Below, piece by piece: positions 33,636-44,874 of a DNA stretch of 64,000 bases. Every line of letters begins with the position of its first letter. Within the stretch, counting starts at the first letter, position 1. The DNA is from Lucinisca nassula (taxonomy: Eukaryota > Mollusca > Bivalvia > Lucinida > Lucinidae): the NCBI GenBank assembly GCA_963580285.1, contig OY757013.1, positions 134,351,027-134,415,026 on the forward strand, read 5' to 3'. The notes beneath the pieces were generated by a model, which did not search any database, was not told the origin of the DNA, and saw nothing but the letters and a program-made list of their open reading frames with translations. A program made the position numbers and the translations under genes.

Positions 33636-33800
33636 AGGACAAGCAATTTCATATCCAGGCATTGGCTACAATGATAAAATAAAGGAGATGCAATTAAATA
33701 TCCAGGCATTGGCTAAAAGTAAAGTAGAAGCAATTTAATAGCCAGGCACTGGTTACAATGAAAAAGTAAAGGAGAAGAAACTTAATATCCTGGCAATTAT
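33622..33800 (+). repeat. ~48-bp tandem repeat at the 3' end of the terminal exon
   Basis: Four diverged units carry 'aaagtaaaggaga', 'gcaatttaatatccaggc' and 'attggctacaatga'. The first begins on the last codons and stop of the candidate terminal exon, so the coding end and 3' UTR have been duplicated together. Confidence 0.75.
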
Positions 33801-34255
33801 GTTTGACCACAGACTATGGATGATGCATCTTTTGCTGTACAGCTGCACGAGATGAGCTGCAGGACAAAGGAACCATAACTCTGGTGTTCTTACTTTCAGA
33901 GGCATTGCCTTTTGACAAATGAAAATAGCCATTTCTATCATTTAGTCTTCTGAAACACTGTATCTCCTGAACCGTTTGATGGATTCTGAAGTAACTTGCT
34001 TGGTTACAACACTAGGATGGGGAAAATAGCCATAAGGTTTTGATGACCTTGACCTTAACTATAAAACTATCAAAAACTATAAAAGCTATGGCATTGAATG
34101 TTGATGAGTGCATTGCTAGAAATCTGTAGATGACCTTATTAACTTTTGAAGAAATTCTGAATACTACTTGATGAGTTATGGCCCTTTGTTACTGTAGGCA
34201 TTTGTACATCACATGCTTTTGGGTCGTATGTGAGAAGCAAAACTTATTTTACATT
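33801..34255 (+). repeat. worn tandem-core DNA
   Basis: Resembles the 162-bp core of 9040-9880 ('cataactctgg', 'attgccttttgac'). No gene. Confidence 0.45.
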
Positions 34256-35100
34256 TGTTTTTAGCTCACCTAACCAATGGTCATGGTGAGCTTTTGTGAC
34301 AATGAGATGTCCAGCGGCGGCTGATGCCATGTGTAAATTTTCTTGTTAACACCCTTGGGCCACAGTTTTGGTCTAATTATGATCAGATTGGTTAGATCAT
34401 ACTGACAGTATCTCTGTCAAGTTGGAATATGGGGCATTTTGAGTCAAAAAGTGGAACAGTAGTTAATACCATAAAAAAAACCTTATTAATACTTTAGAGG
34501 CCACAGTTTTTGTCCAATCATCCCCAAACATGTGCAGAATTACCATCTCAGTACACTTTGAATAAGGGTCATTTAGGGCTATAAAGCAGATCAGTATGAA
34601 CAAATCATAGAAAAAACCTTTTAAATACTATACAGGTCACAGTTTGGTCGAATCGTCATCAAAGTTGTCTCAGCAATATCTTGGTCAAGTTCAAATATGG
34701 ATCATTTCGGGTCAAAAAGTAAGTCAGTGGGTCGTAGCCTAGAAAACCCCTGTGAAAACTCTGGAGCAGATAAATTTGGGCAAATGTTTATCAGACATGC
34801 TCAGAATGATCACTTTGAAAATATATGTCAAGGTCAAATATGGATCATGTCAGGTTAAAAACCTTTGGTCCAATGTTTATCAAACTTGCTCAAAATGATC
34901 ACCTTGACAACATCTCTGTCAAGGTAGAATATGGATCATGGAAAAAATGACCTTGACCTGAGACCTACTTAAATAAAAATATATTGGTCATAGCTTTTTA
35001 CAGACTTCATATTTGGAATGAACGTTCCATGTAATACGGTCTTATCTCTGAACAAATAAATTGACCTGTGAATTTGACCTTGGCTTGAACAATATGAAAT
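34256..35100 (+). mobile_element. F1 Helentron-like element, left part
   Basis: TTTTTAGCTCACC with inverse GGTGAGCTTTTGTGAC, then ~130-170 bp worn core units. The element is broken near 35100 and its remainder lies at 38313-38800. Confidence 0.6.
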
Positions 35101-35903
35101 AGAACCTTCAATTTTTGTTTTGTTTGTTTGTATTTGGGTTTAAAGTAAGGGAAACAAACACAAACACGACGCAACCAGACAATAATAGAAACTTCAACAG
35201 AGGAAGGCCAAAAGGACAGTTGCTTTCCCACAAATTGGCCTAATGACCATCCAAAATAAAAAGACACGAGTAATACATACAATACTTAACAAGCAATAAC
35301 ATAAATAAACCGCCACAGAAGAACCACCTTGGAACGGTCAGTGGAAAGAATTCCACTGGGAGGCTTAAATCGATTTCACACGGCCTTAATCCTCACCCTT
35401 ACGTCAACACTTGGCCTTGGCCTTGGCAAGCTCATTCGTAAGCAGCTGACTTGTACAGTGCACATTCTTTCGCCAGAAACTGACAAATGCCCTTCTTGAA
35501 TCAGCTGATGTGAGAAAATGACTGTAGAAAAGGGTAACGAGTCATCCCTAACAAACTCTGCCCCAAGCAAAGTAGGCCCCTACAAACTCGGCACCCAAAA
35601 TTATATTATATATATAAAACCTCCAATTTAGTCATCTGATCAGGGTCTTTCCGGTCATTGAGCGACAAGGTGCCAACTAGTGCCCACAAACTACATATGT
35701 ATGTTTTTGAGCAGAATTAAGATAAAAAGGGATATGTATACCCCCAGCAAATCTTAACGGTTTGACTGGATAAAAGTGGTGTTAATTGGGTCAAAAAGAT
35801 AAGTTTTCGTGATGGTGTATTGTGCTAGCAAAGCTTGGCATGTTCTAACGTGTGACCACAATCTATATATTTTTGCCTTTGACGCACAAACATTTTTATA
35901 ACA
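35101..35903. repeat. interspersed repeat and SINE-2 copy
   Basis: 35105-35345 is a repeat related to 32880-33060. 35370-35570 is SINE-2 (minus) with 'cagtgcacattctttcgcc'. 35571-35903 has no recognisable content. Confidence 0.5.
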
Positions 35904-36054
35904 TTTATTATCACAATAATTCTTTAACAAAAACATTAAATATGGTGGAAAGATGAATAGGAAAAATATGTGATAGCTTGAAAGAAAAATCCGTGAAAAA
36001 GGCTGTAAAAAGCCGAAACGTCTGGAGATTGTGAAGAATTATTGTGATAATAAA
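35904..36054. mobile_element. 151-bp MITE with 21-bp perfect TIR
   Basis: The first 21 bases (TTTATTATCACAATAATT onward) are exactly inverted at the end. No clear target duplication. Confidence 0.75.
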
Positions 36055-36210
36055 TATATATTTTTGAGCAGAAATAGCAAAAATATCAAAAATTTTCATC
36101 TTAAATTATCAATTTTTGGGTCAGGGGCGTTTAAGGAAAAATAACAGTATATTTGTTTAGGCATGCATGTTTTCATATTCAAACAATAAATGCATAGTAC
36201 AAAAGAATTA

Positions 36211-37876
36211 TTTTTAGCTCGCCTATACGAAGTACATGGAGAGCTATTGTTGTCACCCCGGATGTGCGCGTTAGCGTAAGCGTTTGCATTCCCGTTTCCG
36301 TCACACTCTGCGGTATAGTTTTTCAAATGCTTATATCTCAACAGTCATGCATCACAGAGCACTCATATTTGGAACTTAAGTACCTGAGAGGGTCTTATAA
36401 CGTTCCAAGAGATCAGACCCCTGGGTAGCCCGGAGTGGGGCTAGGGGTCAAAATCTAGAACACCTCTGTAAAACTGTGTTAAAGTTTTTTAAATGCTTAT
36501 ATCTCAACAGTCACCCATCACAAAGCATTCATAGTTACAAGTTGGATACCTGGGAGTGTCTTCTGAGAATACCAGGGAATATCTTCTGAGATTCCAAAAG
36601 AACACCCCTGGGATCATGCCTGGGGGATGATGCTAGGGGTCAAAATCTAGGACACCTTTGTAATTTGTTATATACATTTCCATTATAGTAACAAGTTTCA
36701 AACTTAATTGCTTATACATCAGCCAACTATGAGACATTGGTTCAAGTGTAAAAGGGTCAAGGTCACAGTGACCTATATTTCATGGTCCAGTGATTTTGCT
36801 TTATATCTTGAATACTATTTGATGGAGGAATGTCATATCTGGGATATTAGTTCCATATGACCAGTGGATTGACCTCAAAATATATCTAGGTCATTGTGAC
36901 CTATTGTTCACGGTCCAGTGATTTTGCCTTATATCTTGAATACTATTTGATGGAGAAATGTCATACCTGGGATATTAGTTACATATGACCACACGATTGA
37001 CCTCAAAATATATCTAGGTCATTGTGACCTATTTTTCACGGTCCAGTGATTTTGCCTTATATCTTGAATACCATTTGATGGAGAAATGTAATACCTGGGG
37101 TATTAGTTCCATATGATAACATGATTGGCCTCAAAATATATCTAGGTCATTGTGACCTATATTTCACGGTCCAGTGATTTTGCCTTATATCTTGAATACT
37201 ATTTAATGGAGAAATGTCATACCTGGGATATTAGTTCCGTGTGACCACATGATTGATCTCAAAATATATCTAGGTCATAGTGACCTATATTTCATGGTTC
37301 ATTGACTTTGTCTTATATCTTGAATATTATTTGATGGACTATTTTTATACCTAGATTATTAGTTCCATTTTACTTGATGATTGACCTCAAAATATATTTA
37401 GGTGAGTGTGACCTATATTTCATGGTTCAGTGATTTTGCCTATTATCTTGAATACTTTTGATGGAGAATTATTATACCTGGATTATTACTTCCATGTGAC
37501 CTGATGATTGACCTCAAAATAGACCTAGGTCAGTGTGACCTATATTTCATGGTTCAGTGACTTTGCCTTGTATCTTGAATACTATTTAGTGGAGAAACAG
37601 CATCTATGCATTATTAGTTCCATGTGACCCGATAATTGACCTCATAATAAGTCTAGGTCAGTGTGACCTATATTTCATGGTTCAGTGATTTTGCCTATTA
37701 TCTTGATTATTATTTGATGGAGAAACAGTATACCTGGATTATTACTTCCATGTGACTGGATGATTGACCTCAAAAGGTATTAAGGTTATTGTGACCTATA
37801 TTTCACAGTTCAGTGATTTTACCTTATATTTTGAAAGCACGAAACAGGCGAGCTATGCTGTCATGTGACGGCTCTT
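36211..37876 (+). mobile_element. F2 Helentron-like element, complete, cleanest 128-bp array
   Basis: TTTTTAGCTCGCC with inverse GAGAGCT, GCGTAAGCG tract, pre-core, then eight units at an almost exact 128-bp period. Palindromes AGGTCANNNTGACCT start at 36760, 36888, 37016, 37144, 37272, 37527 and 37655; the unit at 37400 has one mismatch. Ends CAGGCGAGCTATGCTG, then GTGACGGCTCTTG. Confidence 0.8.
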
Positions 37877-38189
37877 GACATCTCTTAAGTTTATAACTAT
37901 AAGGTTAAGATAAAAGATACTTCCATTTTCAACCCCCCCCCCAAACACACAGCAAAATTCACAATTTTAGCGATGTGTTTTACCGGTAAGGATTCTATAA
38001 TTCCTCAAAAATATGTTAAGCTCAAACTGCCTTATAAAACTATAGACCTTCCAAATGTAATTGTGGAGACAAAAACTGTCTATTATGACCTATTTATAGC
38101 TATAAGTGGAGTGTTTGGGGCCGAGATTGCTAGGGGCCGAGTTTGTCAGGGGCCTAGTTTGTTAGGGGCTGAGATGTCCCTAAATCTGG

Positions 38190-38312
38190 AAAAGATTTCA
38201 TGATCAATCTCCACGAAGGAATGTTGCCGTCCTTGGCATGTATCAAACCCGCATCCTCCAGATCAACAGTCAGATGTGCATCCGACTGAGCTGCTGAGAC
38301 CAGCTTCATATT
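38190..38312 (-). mobile_element. SINE-2 head
   Basis: On the minus strand GGTCTCAGCAGCTCAGTCGG (A box AGCTCAGTCGGA), then GGATGCGGGTTTGATAC (B box). Best-preserved tRNA-like head of this family here. The tail side is lost. Confidence 0.65.
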
Positions 38313-38800
38313 TGGTTTGTAGCTTTTTGTGACAAGGGCTTCCCACTAGAGCTTCAAATTCGGCATGTAGATTACTATTGACAAGGGCATTCTTTGGTAC
38401 AAGACATTTTGCGATGTGACCTTGACCTGTGACCTACTTTTAAACCACTAGAGATAGAACCTTCATATTTGGCATGTAGGTTTCTTGTTACAAGGTCTTC
38501 CCACTCGACAAATTATTTTGACCTGTGATCTTGACCTATAGCCTACTTTGTCATAATTTTGATCCGTTGAAATAGAGCAATCATGTTTGGCTCCTTGTAC
38601 CATTTCATTTGTACAATGAGGATCAGGTGAGCATTATGATATCCACAAAATGGCTTCATTTACGATGATCTATGTCTTGAATGAACACCCCTGTAAACCT
38701 CAGTTATCTCTTTATGAATTGGAGCTTAGAGGGGTGTTCGTTTCACAGCTTGTTAACATCATGGCGATCCAGGGCCATTATGACCCTCTTCTATATTTCG
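38313..38800 (+). mobile_element. F1 element, right part
   Basis: Core ('cttcatatttggcatgtagg') and a 3' end GGATCAGGTGAGC and CCAGGGCCATTATGACCCTC-TTCT. The latter two are separated by a ~130-bp insertion (38640-38760). With 34256-35100 it forms one element opened by later insertions. Confidence 0.6.
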
Positions 38801-39136
38801 TGTTGCACATATCCACGATTCAAGTATATGCAAGTCAAGATAGTTATTAATTATGAACTAAACTAAACATAAATTAAATATTACAGTTATTAAAGCTTCC
38901 AGATAGTTTATCTTTGTGTTTCTGTTTCAATAAATCTCAGTCAAAATTAGTTACACACCCAAACCCATGGTATGTCTCATCTAAATGGCGGGCATTCAAA
39001 CTTTCACACAACAGAATGTCTGAAGACACTTATTGTCTTGATGCAGCTCAGTTGAACTGCGATTCATAGAACAGCATTTGGTCCCATCCCACTTAAAAGA
39101 AGGTAATTAACTGTTGACATTTTCAAAGGAACGACC
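38801..39136. other. no recognisable gene
   Basis: AT-rich sequence without repeat landmarks or exon signals. Confidence 0.4.
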
Positions 39137-40260
39137 TTTTTAGCTGGCCTGTACAAAGTACAAGGAGAGCTATTGTTGTCACCTCTGTTGGTCCACATGA
39201 GCGTTTGTGTGTGAGTTTGCGTTCCTGTCACACAGTGTTAAAGTTTTTCAAATGCTTATATTCAAACAGTCTCGCATCACTAAGTACTCGTATTTGGAAG
39301 TTAAATACCTGGTAGGGTCCAGGCTTGGGACCAATTACATTTGAAAGTAATTGATCAATCCCCCGATGCAGGGTTATAGGAATATGCCTTCGTCTGTCCC
39401 TCCATCCATAACACTTTCTTGTCTACTCCATTTGATAGAATTTCATTAAACTTTGGTCAGTTTTTCTCTTTAGTATGAAGATGTGTTGCGTGCAAGGTCC
39501 AGGTTCGTACCTCAAAGGTCAAGGACATACTCAGAGGTCAAAGATAAAAAGGGCCTTTTTGTCATGTCCAATCAATAACTTCCTTATTCCTGGATGGATT
39601 TAAATATTATTTGGCAGAAATGTTAACCATAATGTGACAGTGTGTCGCGCGCAAGACCCAGCTCCGTACCTTGAAGGTCAAGGTCATACTTAGAGATAAA
39701 ATGTCAAAAAAGCATCTTTTTATCATGTCCTATCAATAACTTTCTTATTCCTGAATGAATTTAAATATTACTTGTCAGAAATGACAGTGTGTCGCACGCA
39801 AAACCCAGGTCGGAACTTCAAAGGTCATACTTAAAGGTGAAAGGTGGAATGTCCGTTCGTAACAGTTATCTGCTGAACCCTTCGATAGAAGTTCACTAAA
39901 CTTTGGTCAAATATTATTCTCAATGAGACAAAGTGTCGCCAAAAGCCCCAGGTCCGTACCTCAAAGGTCATACTTAGAGGTTAAAGGTAAAAAATGTATT
40001 CGTCATGAGGCGATGTGTTGTACGCAAAATCCAGGTTGGTTCCTGAAATGTCAAGGTCATGCATAGAGGTGGGTCTTTTTGGTGTTTTTCAATAACTTTC
40101 TTACTCCTAGATGGATTTTAAAATTACTTGGCTAAAATGTTAATCATCATAAGATTGCTAATTCAAGATCACGGCGAAGGTCACAGTTTAATGTCATAAG
40201 GTTGAGCTTTGTTGCTGAAGGGCGGCAGGGGATTATGGCTGTCCCTCAGACTGCATTCTT
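39137..40260 (+). repeat. F2 head fused to ~165-bp tandem array
   Basis: 39137-39322 is an F2 5' end. From 39340 the ~165-bp 'aaggtcatacttagaggt' repeat runs for about five worn units. Confidence 0.65.
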
Positions 40261-40797
40261 ATTCAATTACAATTACCTGGCTATAAAAATGTAATTGGTG
40301 AAATTACAATTATAGTGCAAACAATTTGACATGAGATTGACCTTTATGCAAAGAATAAATAAGCAAATGCTTCAGCCTAATATGTTGGGTTGTGAAAACT
40401 CGTGATTTTTCGGCAGCTTGGAATCGCGACCCATGTATTAAATAAGCCAGTACATGACAAGAACTACAAGATGGCTTGAGCGACCAGCAAAGACTCAGAT
40501 CAGCCTGCGCATTCGAGCAGTCTGATCAGTCTTCGCTGATCGCATGTACTTACTATAAGCTATGATTTATGCCAAGAAATATAAGTAAAAGGTCTTGTCA
40601 CAGTGGATGGGTGTGCAGATTGATTTGAGTCTCTGCTTGTTGCCCTGGCCTTATTGTAGGTTTTGTCATGCTCCGGCTCATAAATAACAATTTCCACCTT
40701 TTCAGAAAATGGTGAAAATAAATATATGTACATGTATTCAATCGGGTGTGAAATTATACTAATAGATAGTTCATAAAGAAATGAAGTTGAAAAAGTG
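40261..40797. other. no recognisable gene
   Basis: Contains a worn hairpin-module relative (about 40475-40560, 'gcagtctgatcagt'). Nothing coding. Confidence 0.4.
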
Positions 40798-40870
40798 TGA
40801 CCAGAACCGGATTCGAACTGGTGACCCCTTGCTTACAAAGCAAGTGCTCTACCGACTGAGCTATCCGGGC
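40798..40870 (-). tRNA. tRNA-Thr(TGT)-like gene
   Basis: A 73-nt cloverleaf on the minus strand. Acceptor GCCCGGA pairs with TCTGGTC (one mismatch and one G-T), the D stem is GCTC/GAGC, and the anticodon stem is CTTGC/GCAAG with loop TTTGTAA, giving anticodon TGT (Thr, codon ACA). The variable loop is GGGTC; the T arm is ACCAG/CCGGT with loop TTCGAAT and one mismatch. The discriminator is A. A T5 run that could terminate pol III lies about 4 nt past the 3' end. Two stem mismatches leave open a pseudogene or a solitary SINE head, but no SINE body seen elsewhere in the window follows it. Confidence 0.65.
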
Positions 40871-40934
40871 GCTGATAGCACCTCTTCAGCTTCGAAGTTT
40901 GAGAAACTTAGTTAACAAACAGCCCTCTGGGTAC

Positions 40935-41096
40935 TCTTGTTGTATATTTTATCCTACAGCATTTAGAAAAAAAGATAGAGAACACGGGTTTAATGAATGT
41001 ACAGCGTAAAGCTTCATTATTAATATAATGCATAGCAGAAAATAAAAACTATACAAAATGTCCACCTAACGCTGAATAATTACGGTGGTCTCCTTA
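40935..41096 (+). repeat. 210-bp repeat, left end of locus B
   Basis: One unit ending GGTGGTCTCCTTA at 41084-41096, the left copy of a SINE target duplication. The array continues at 43270. Confidence 0.75.
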
Positions 41097-42550
41097 TTTT
41101 TAGCTCACCAGAGCCGAAGGCTCCGGGGCAGCTTATAGTATAGGCAGTGACCCGCCATCTGTTGTCCGTGTCAACATTTTCAAACGACTTCTCCTCTAAA
41201 ACTGCAGGGCCGATTGAAGGCAAATTTCATGTGGAGCATCCATGGGATGGGGGAACAAAGGTTTGCTCGTAGGGTCCAGGTCACATGACCAAGCTGGCCT
41301 CCATGCCCATGTAAGGTAAAAACCCTTCAAAAGTCTTCTCCTCCTGAACCAGTGGGCAGATTGTGATGAATCTTGGTATGTAGTATAGGGGACTCTGGAC
41401 CATCATAGTTTGCTAAAATAATGACCCTTTGATGACCTTGACCCATTTTATGCCAAGGTCAAATTTGGTCACATAGACTTTTGTATGAAAAAAGTCAAAA
41501 CAGCATTTTTTTTTTAATTATTGCAGCCTGTGACCTGAAATTAAGTAGATGCAGTGGGCAAAATGTGCTAATGAAACTACATTAGTATTCAAGGTCAAGG
41601 ATATTCCCTGACCTTGGCCCAAGGTTATACAGATATGAAAATTAAAAAAAAATGTTTTTCACTGAAATCACTAGGCCATTTGCAATCAAATTTTGTATGA
41701 AAGCTTTTCGGAACAAGGAAATGCAATTTAATTAATTTGAGTTTGGTCACATGACCAGGATGGCAGCTATGTCCATATAAGGTAAAACCCTTAAAAAATC
41801 TTCTTCTGGAACCAGAGGGCCAATTGTGATGAAACTTGGTATGTAGCATTGGTGACTCGTGGCCCATTATAATTTGCTTAAATGATGACCCTCGGATGAC
41901 CTTGACCCATTTTATGCCAAGGTCAAATTTGGTCACATGGACTTCTGTATGGGAAAAAGTCAAAACAGCATAATTTTTTTTAATTATTGCAGCCTGTGAC
42001 CTGAAAATTAGTATATGCAGTGGGCAAAATGTGCAAGTGAAACTACATTAGTTTTCAAGGTCCTTCTCTGACCTTGGTCCAAGGTCATTCAGATATGAAA
42101 ATTAAAAAAATGTTTTTCTTTGAAACCACCTGCCATTTGCAACCAAATTTTATAAGAAAACTTTTAGGAACAAGGAAATAAAACATAATTAATTTGAGTT
42201 TGGTCATGTGACCATGATGGCTGTTATGCCCATAGAAGGTAGAAACCCTTAAAAATCTTCTCCTTCTATACCAAAAAGCCGATTGTCAATGAAACTTGGT
42301 ATGTAGAATAAGAAACTTGGGTCCAGCATATTTTGTTCAGATGTAGACCCTCGGATGACCTTGACTCACTTTATACCAAGGTCAAATTAGGTCACATAGA
42401 CTTTTTTGTGCGATAAACGGTCAAAACCAAGTATTTTCGAAACTATTGTAGACTTTGATCTGAGACTTGGTAGGTGCAGATGGCATCCAGGGACGGGCCA
42501 GTTTCTCACACTTGACCTCTGGTGAGCATAGTGGCCCATGGGCCTCTTGT
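41097..42550 (+). mobile_element. F1 Helentron-like element, complete, ~470-bp core units
   Basis: Head TTTTTAGCTCACCAGAGCCG with GGCTCCGGGGCAGCT. Core units of ~470 bp start near 41280, 41750 and 42215 ('ggtcacatgaccaagctggc' and variants). The 3' end is GGTGAGCATAGT, palindrome GGCCCATGGGCC and TCTTGT. It abuts the next element without a gap. Confidence 0.75.
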
Positions 42551-43052
42551 TTTTATGCCCCCGCCATTCGAAGAATGGTGGAAAGGGCATATAGTGTTAC
42601 CCCTGTCCGTCAGTGCGTCCGTTCGTCTCTGAAACTTAAACGCTGTCAATAACTTTCTTATTTCTGGATCAATTTAGAAATAACTTGGTAGAAATATTAA
42701 CCACCATGAGACGATGTGTTGCGTCCACAAACCCAGGCCCCCACCTACAAGGTCAAGGTCATACTAAGAGGTCAAAGGTCAAAAAAGGGATCCAAAACTT
42801 AAACGTTGTCAAGAACTTTCTTGTTTCTGGATCAGTTTAGAAATTACTTGGCAGAAATTTTAAACATCATTTTTTCTTTCTTTCTATTCTTTTTTTTTTC
42901 TTTTTAAAAACACAATATCCCCCAGCACAAAGGCTTTGGACTCTGACTCAAAAGGTTGTGTGTTCAAATCCCGGTGAAGTCTTTTGACGACTCTTGTTTC
43001 TCAATGGCATTTTTGCGGGGGCATCCGTGTCCTATTGACACCTTTTCTAGTT
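42551..43052 (+). mobile_element. F4 Helentron-like element
   Basis: TTTTATGCCCCCGCCATTCG, GAATGGTGGAAAGGGCATA, (GTCC), two ~165-bp core units. A tRNA-Gln-like SINE fragment with a T-rich tail follows (about 42870-43000), then GCGGGGGCATCCGTGTC, TTGACAC and TTTTCTAGTT. Confidence 0.7.
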
Positions 43053-43053
43053 T

Positions 43054-43268
43054 GTTGAGTTTTACGGCCCTTTTATTGTTTCACTCATATCGAGCTGACC
43101 GTTAATCAGAAGTGGGCGAAAACCGGAGTACCCGGACAAAAACCACCTGACCTTCCGTACAGAATGTAGCGTCTCACATGTGACCCGAGCGAGGCTCGAA
43201 CCTACGGCGGTGAGAGACCTAATGACTAAGAGTCAGCGCTATTATCCACTAGGCCACGGAGGCCCGTT
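43054..43268 (-). mobile_element. SINE-1, full-length copy
   Basis: Same family as 7553-7789 with intact A and B boxes. The head-side target duplicate GGTGGTCTCCTTA is at 43270-43282. The tail-side duplicate is 2 kb away at 41084-41096 because two Helentron-like elements entered the T-rich tail. Confidence 0.85.
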
Positions 43269-43269
43269 A

Positions 43270-44345
43270 GGTGGTCTCCTTAAGACTATAGGAATATATA
43301 TACTTGTAACATTTTAAGGGGTCTTTCATTCTTGTATATTTTATCCCACATCATTTAGAAGAAAATAGATACAGAACACGGATTTAATGCATTTAAGTCA
43401 TAAAATGCATTATAGATATGATGCATAGTTACTTAGAAAATAATATAATTACAAAAACTCCACTTAATGCAGAAGAAATAAGCTGGTTGCCTTAAGACTG
43501 GTATGCGGAGTATATGTACTTGCAAAAATAAGGGGCCCAACATTTTTGTATATTTTATCCAACAACATTTAGAAGAAAATAGATACAGAACACGGATTTA
43601 ATGCATTTAAGTCATAAAAATACATTATGTGATGCATAGTAGAAAATAAAATATATACACAAAGTCCACCTAATGCAGAAGAAATAAACTGGTCGCCTTA
43701 AGACTGGTATTCGGAGTATATATACTTGCAAACATAAGGGGCCCAACATTTTTGTATATTTTATACTACAACATTTAGAAGAAAATAGATACAGAACACG
43801 GATTTAATGCATTTAAGTCATAAAAATACATTATAGATATGATGCATAGTAGAAAATAAAATATATACACAAAGTCCACCTAATGCAGAAGAAATAAGCT
43901 GGTCGCCTTAAGACTGGTATTCGGAGTATATATACTTGCAAAAATAAGGGGCCCAACATTTTTGTAGATTTTATCCTACAGCATTTAGAAGAAAATAGAT
44001 ACAGAACACGGATTTAATGCATTTAAGTCATAAAAATACATTATAGATATGATGCATAGTAGAAAACAAAATATATACAAAAAATCCACCTAATGCAGAA
44101 GAAATAAGCTGGTCGCCTTAAGACTGGTATTCGGAGTGTATATACTTGCAAACATAAGGGGCCCAACATTTTTGTATATTTTATCCTACAACATTTAGAA
44201 GAAAACAGATACAATACACGGATTTAATGCATTTAAAACATAAAAATACATTCTTAGTATGTTGCATAGCAAAAAAAAATACAATAAAGTCCACCTAATG
44301 CAGAATAAATAATCTGGTAGCCTATAGACTGGTATTCGAAGAGAT
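43270..44345 (+). repeat. 210-bp satellite array, locus B
   Basis: The landmark 'ttaagactgg' or its variants starts at about 43281, 43492, 43698, 43908, 44118 and 44323, a period of 205-212 bp. Units are highly similar, so homogenisation is recent. Confidence 0.85.
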
Positions 44346-44874
44346 ATATTTTAAGATTTTCTCATGGGTTTTCACTGAAACTCCATGCCTATTAGAAGCC
44401 CTACTCTGAGATTTGCACATTGTGACAGCCCTTCAGAAGATACCACTAGGGCTCGCTCTTGGTGGCTCCGTATCCCCACATCCATAACGTCACATACACA
44501 ATATCCACGGATATCTCGGACAACCCCCCACTCCCCACACCCCGGGTCGGCCGCACAGAGTGGGGATGCCGAGGTTCTGGGACAACCCCCCACCCCCACA
44601 TTCTGGGGCCACCCACCCCCAAATCGGAAATATTCCGCGAATTTTGCCAAGCAGTTGATTCCGAAACTGCCTTGTTTTGATTCCAGAGTGTTTTCCTTTG
44701 TTTCCTCGTTTGCATAGCTGCTTTCTTGTTTTGTTTCCAGACTGATTGTTTTGTTTCCTCGTTTGCTATGCAACTACTTGCCAACTACTTGGCATCTGCT
44801 TGGCAAAATTCTCGGAATGTTTTCGATTTGTTCGCGTCCCGATTTGGAAATATATCTATTGCGTTTGATACAAA
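44346..44874. other. trailer and inverted G/C-rich repeats
   Basis: 44346-44445 repeats the trailer seen at 27180-27260. 44446-44640 is C-rich with two ~78-bp units ('gacaaccccccac', 'ggggatgccgagg'). These are the reverse complement of the units at 47660-47890. 44660-44790 has two 'tgttttgtttcc' units. Confidence 0.6.

Noticed and set aside
22620..37876. Regularly spaced repeats resembling a CRISPR array
   Set aside because: Units of 128-210 bp are contiguous tandem copies with no unique spacers, and the genome is animal.
44372..44784. Overlapping frames of 110-133 codons on both strands
   Set aside because: They run through C-rich repeat units and low-complexity sequence; no domain. Only the stretch from 44875 looks coding.
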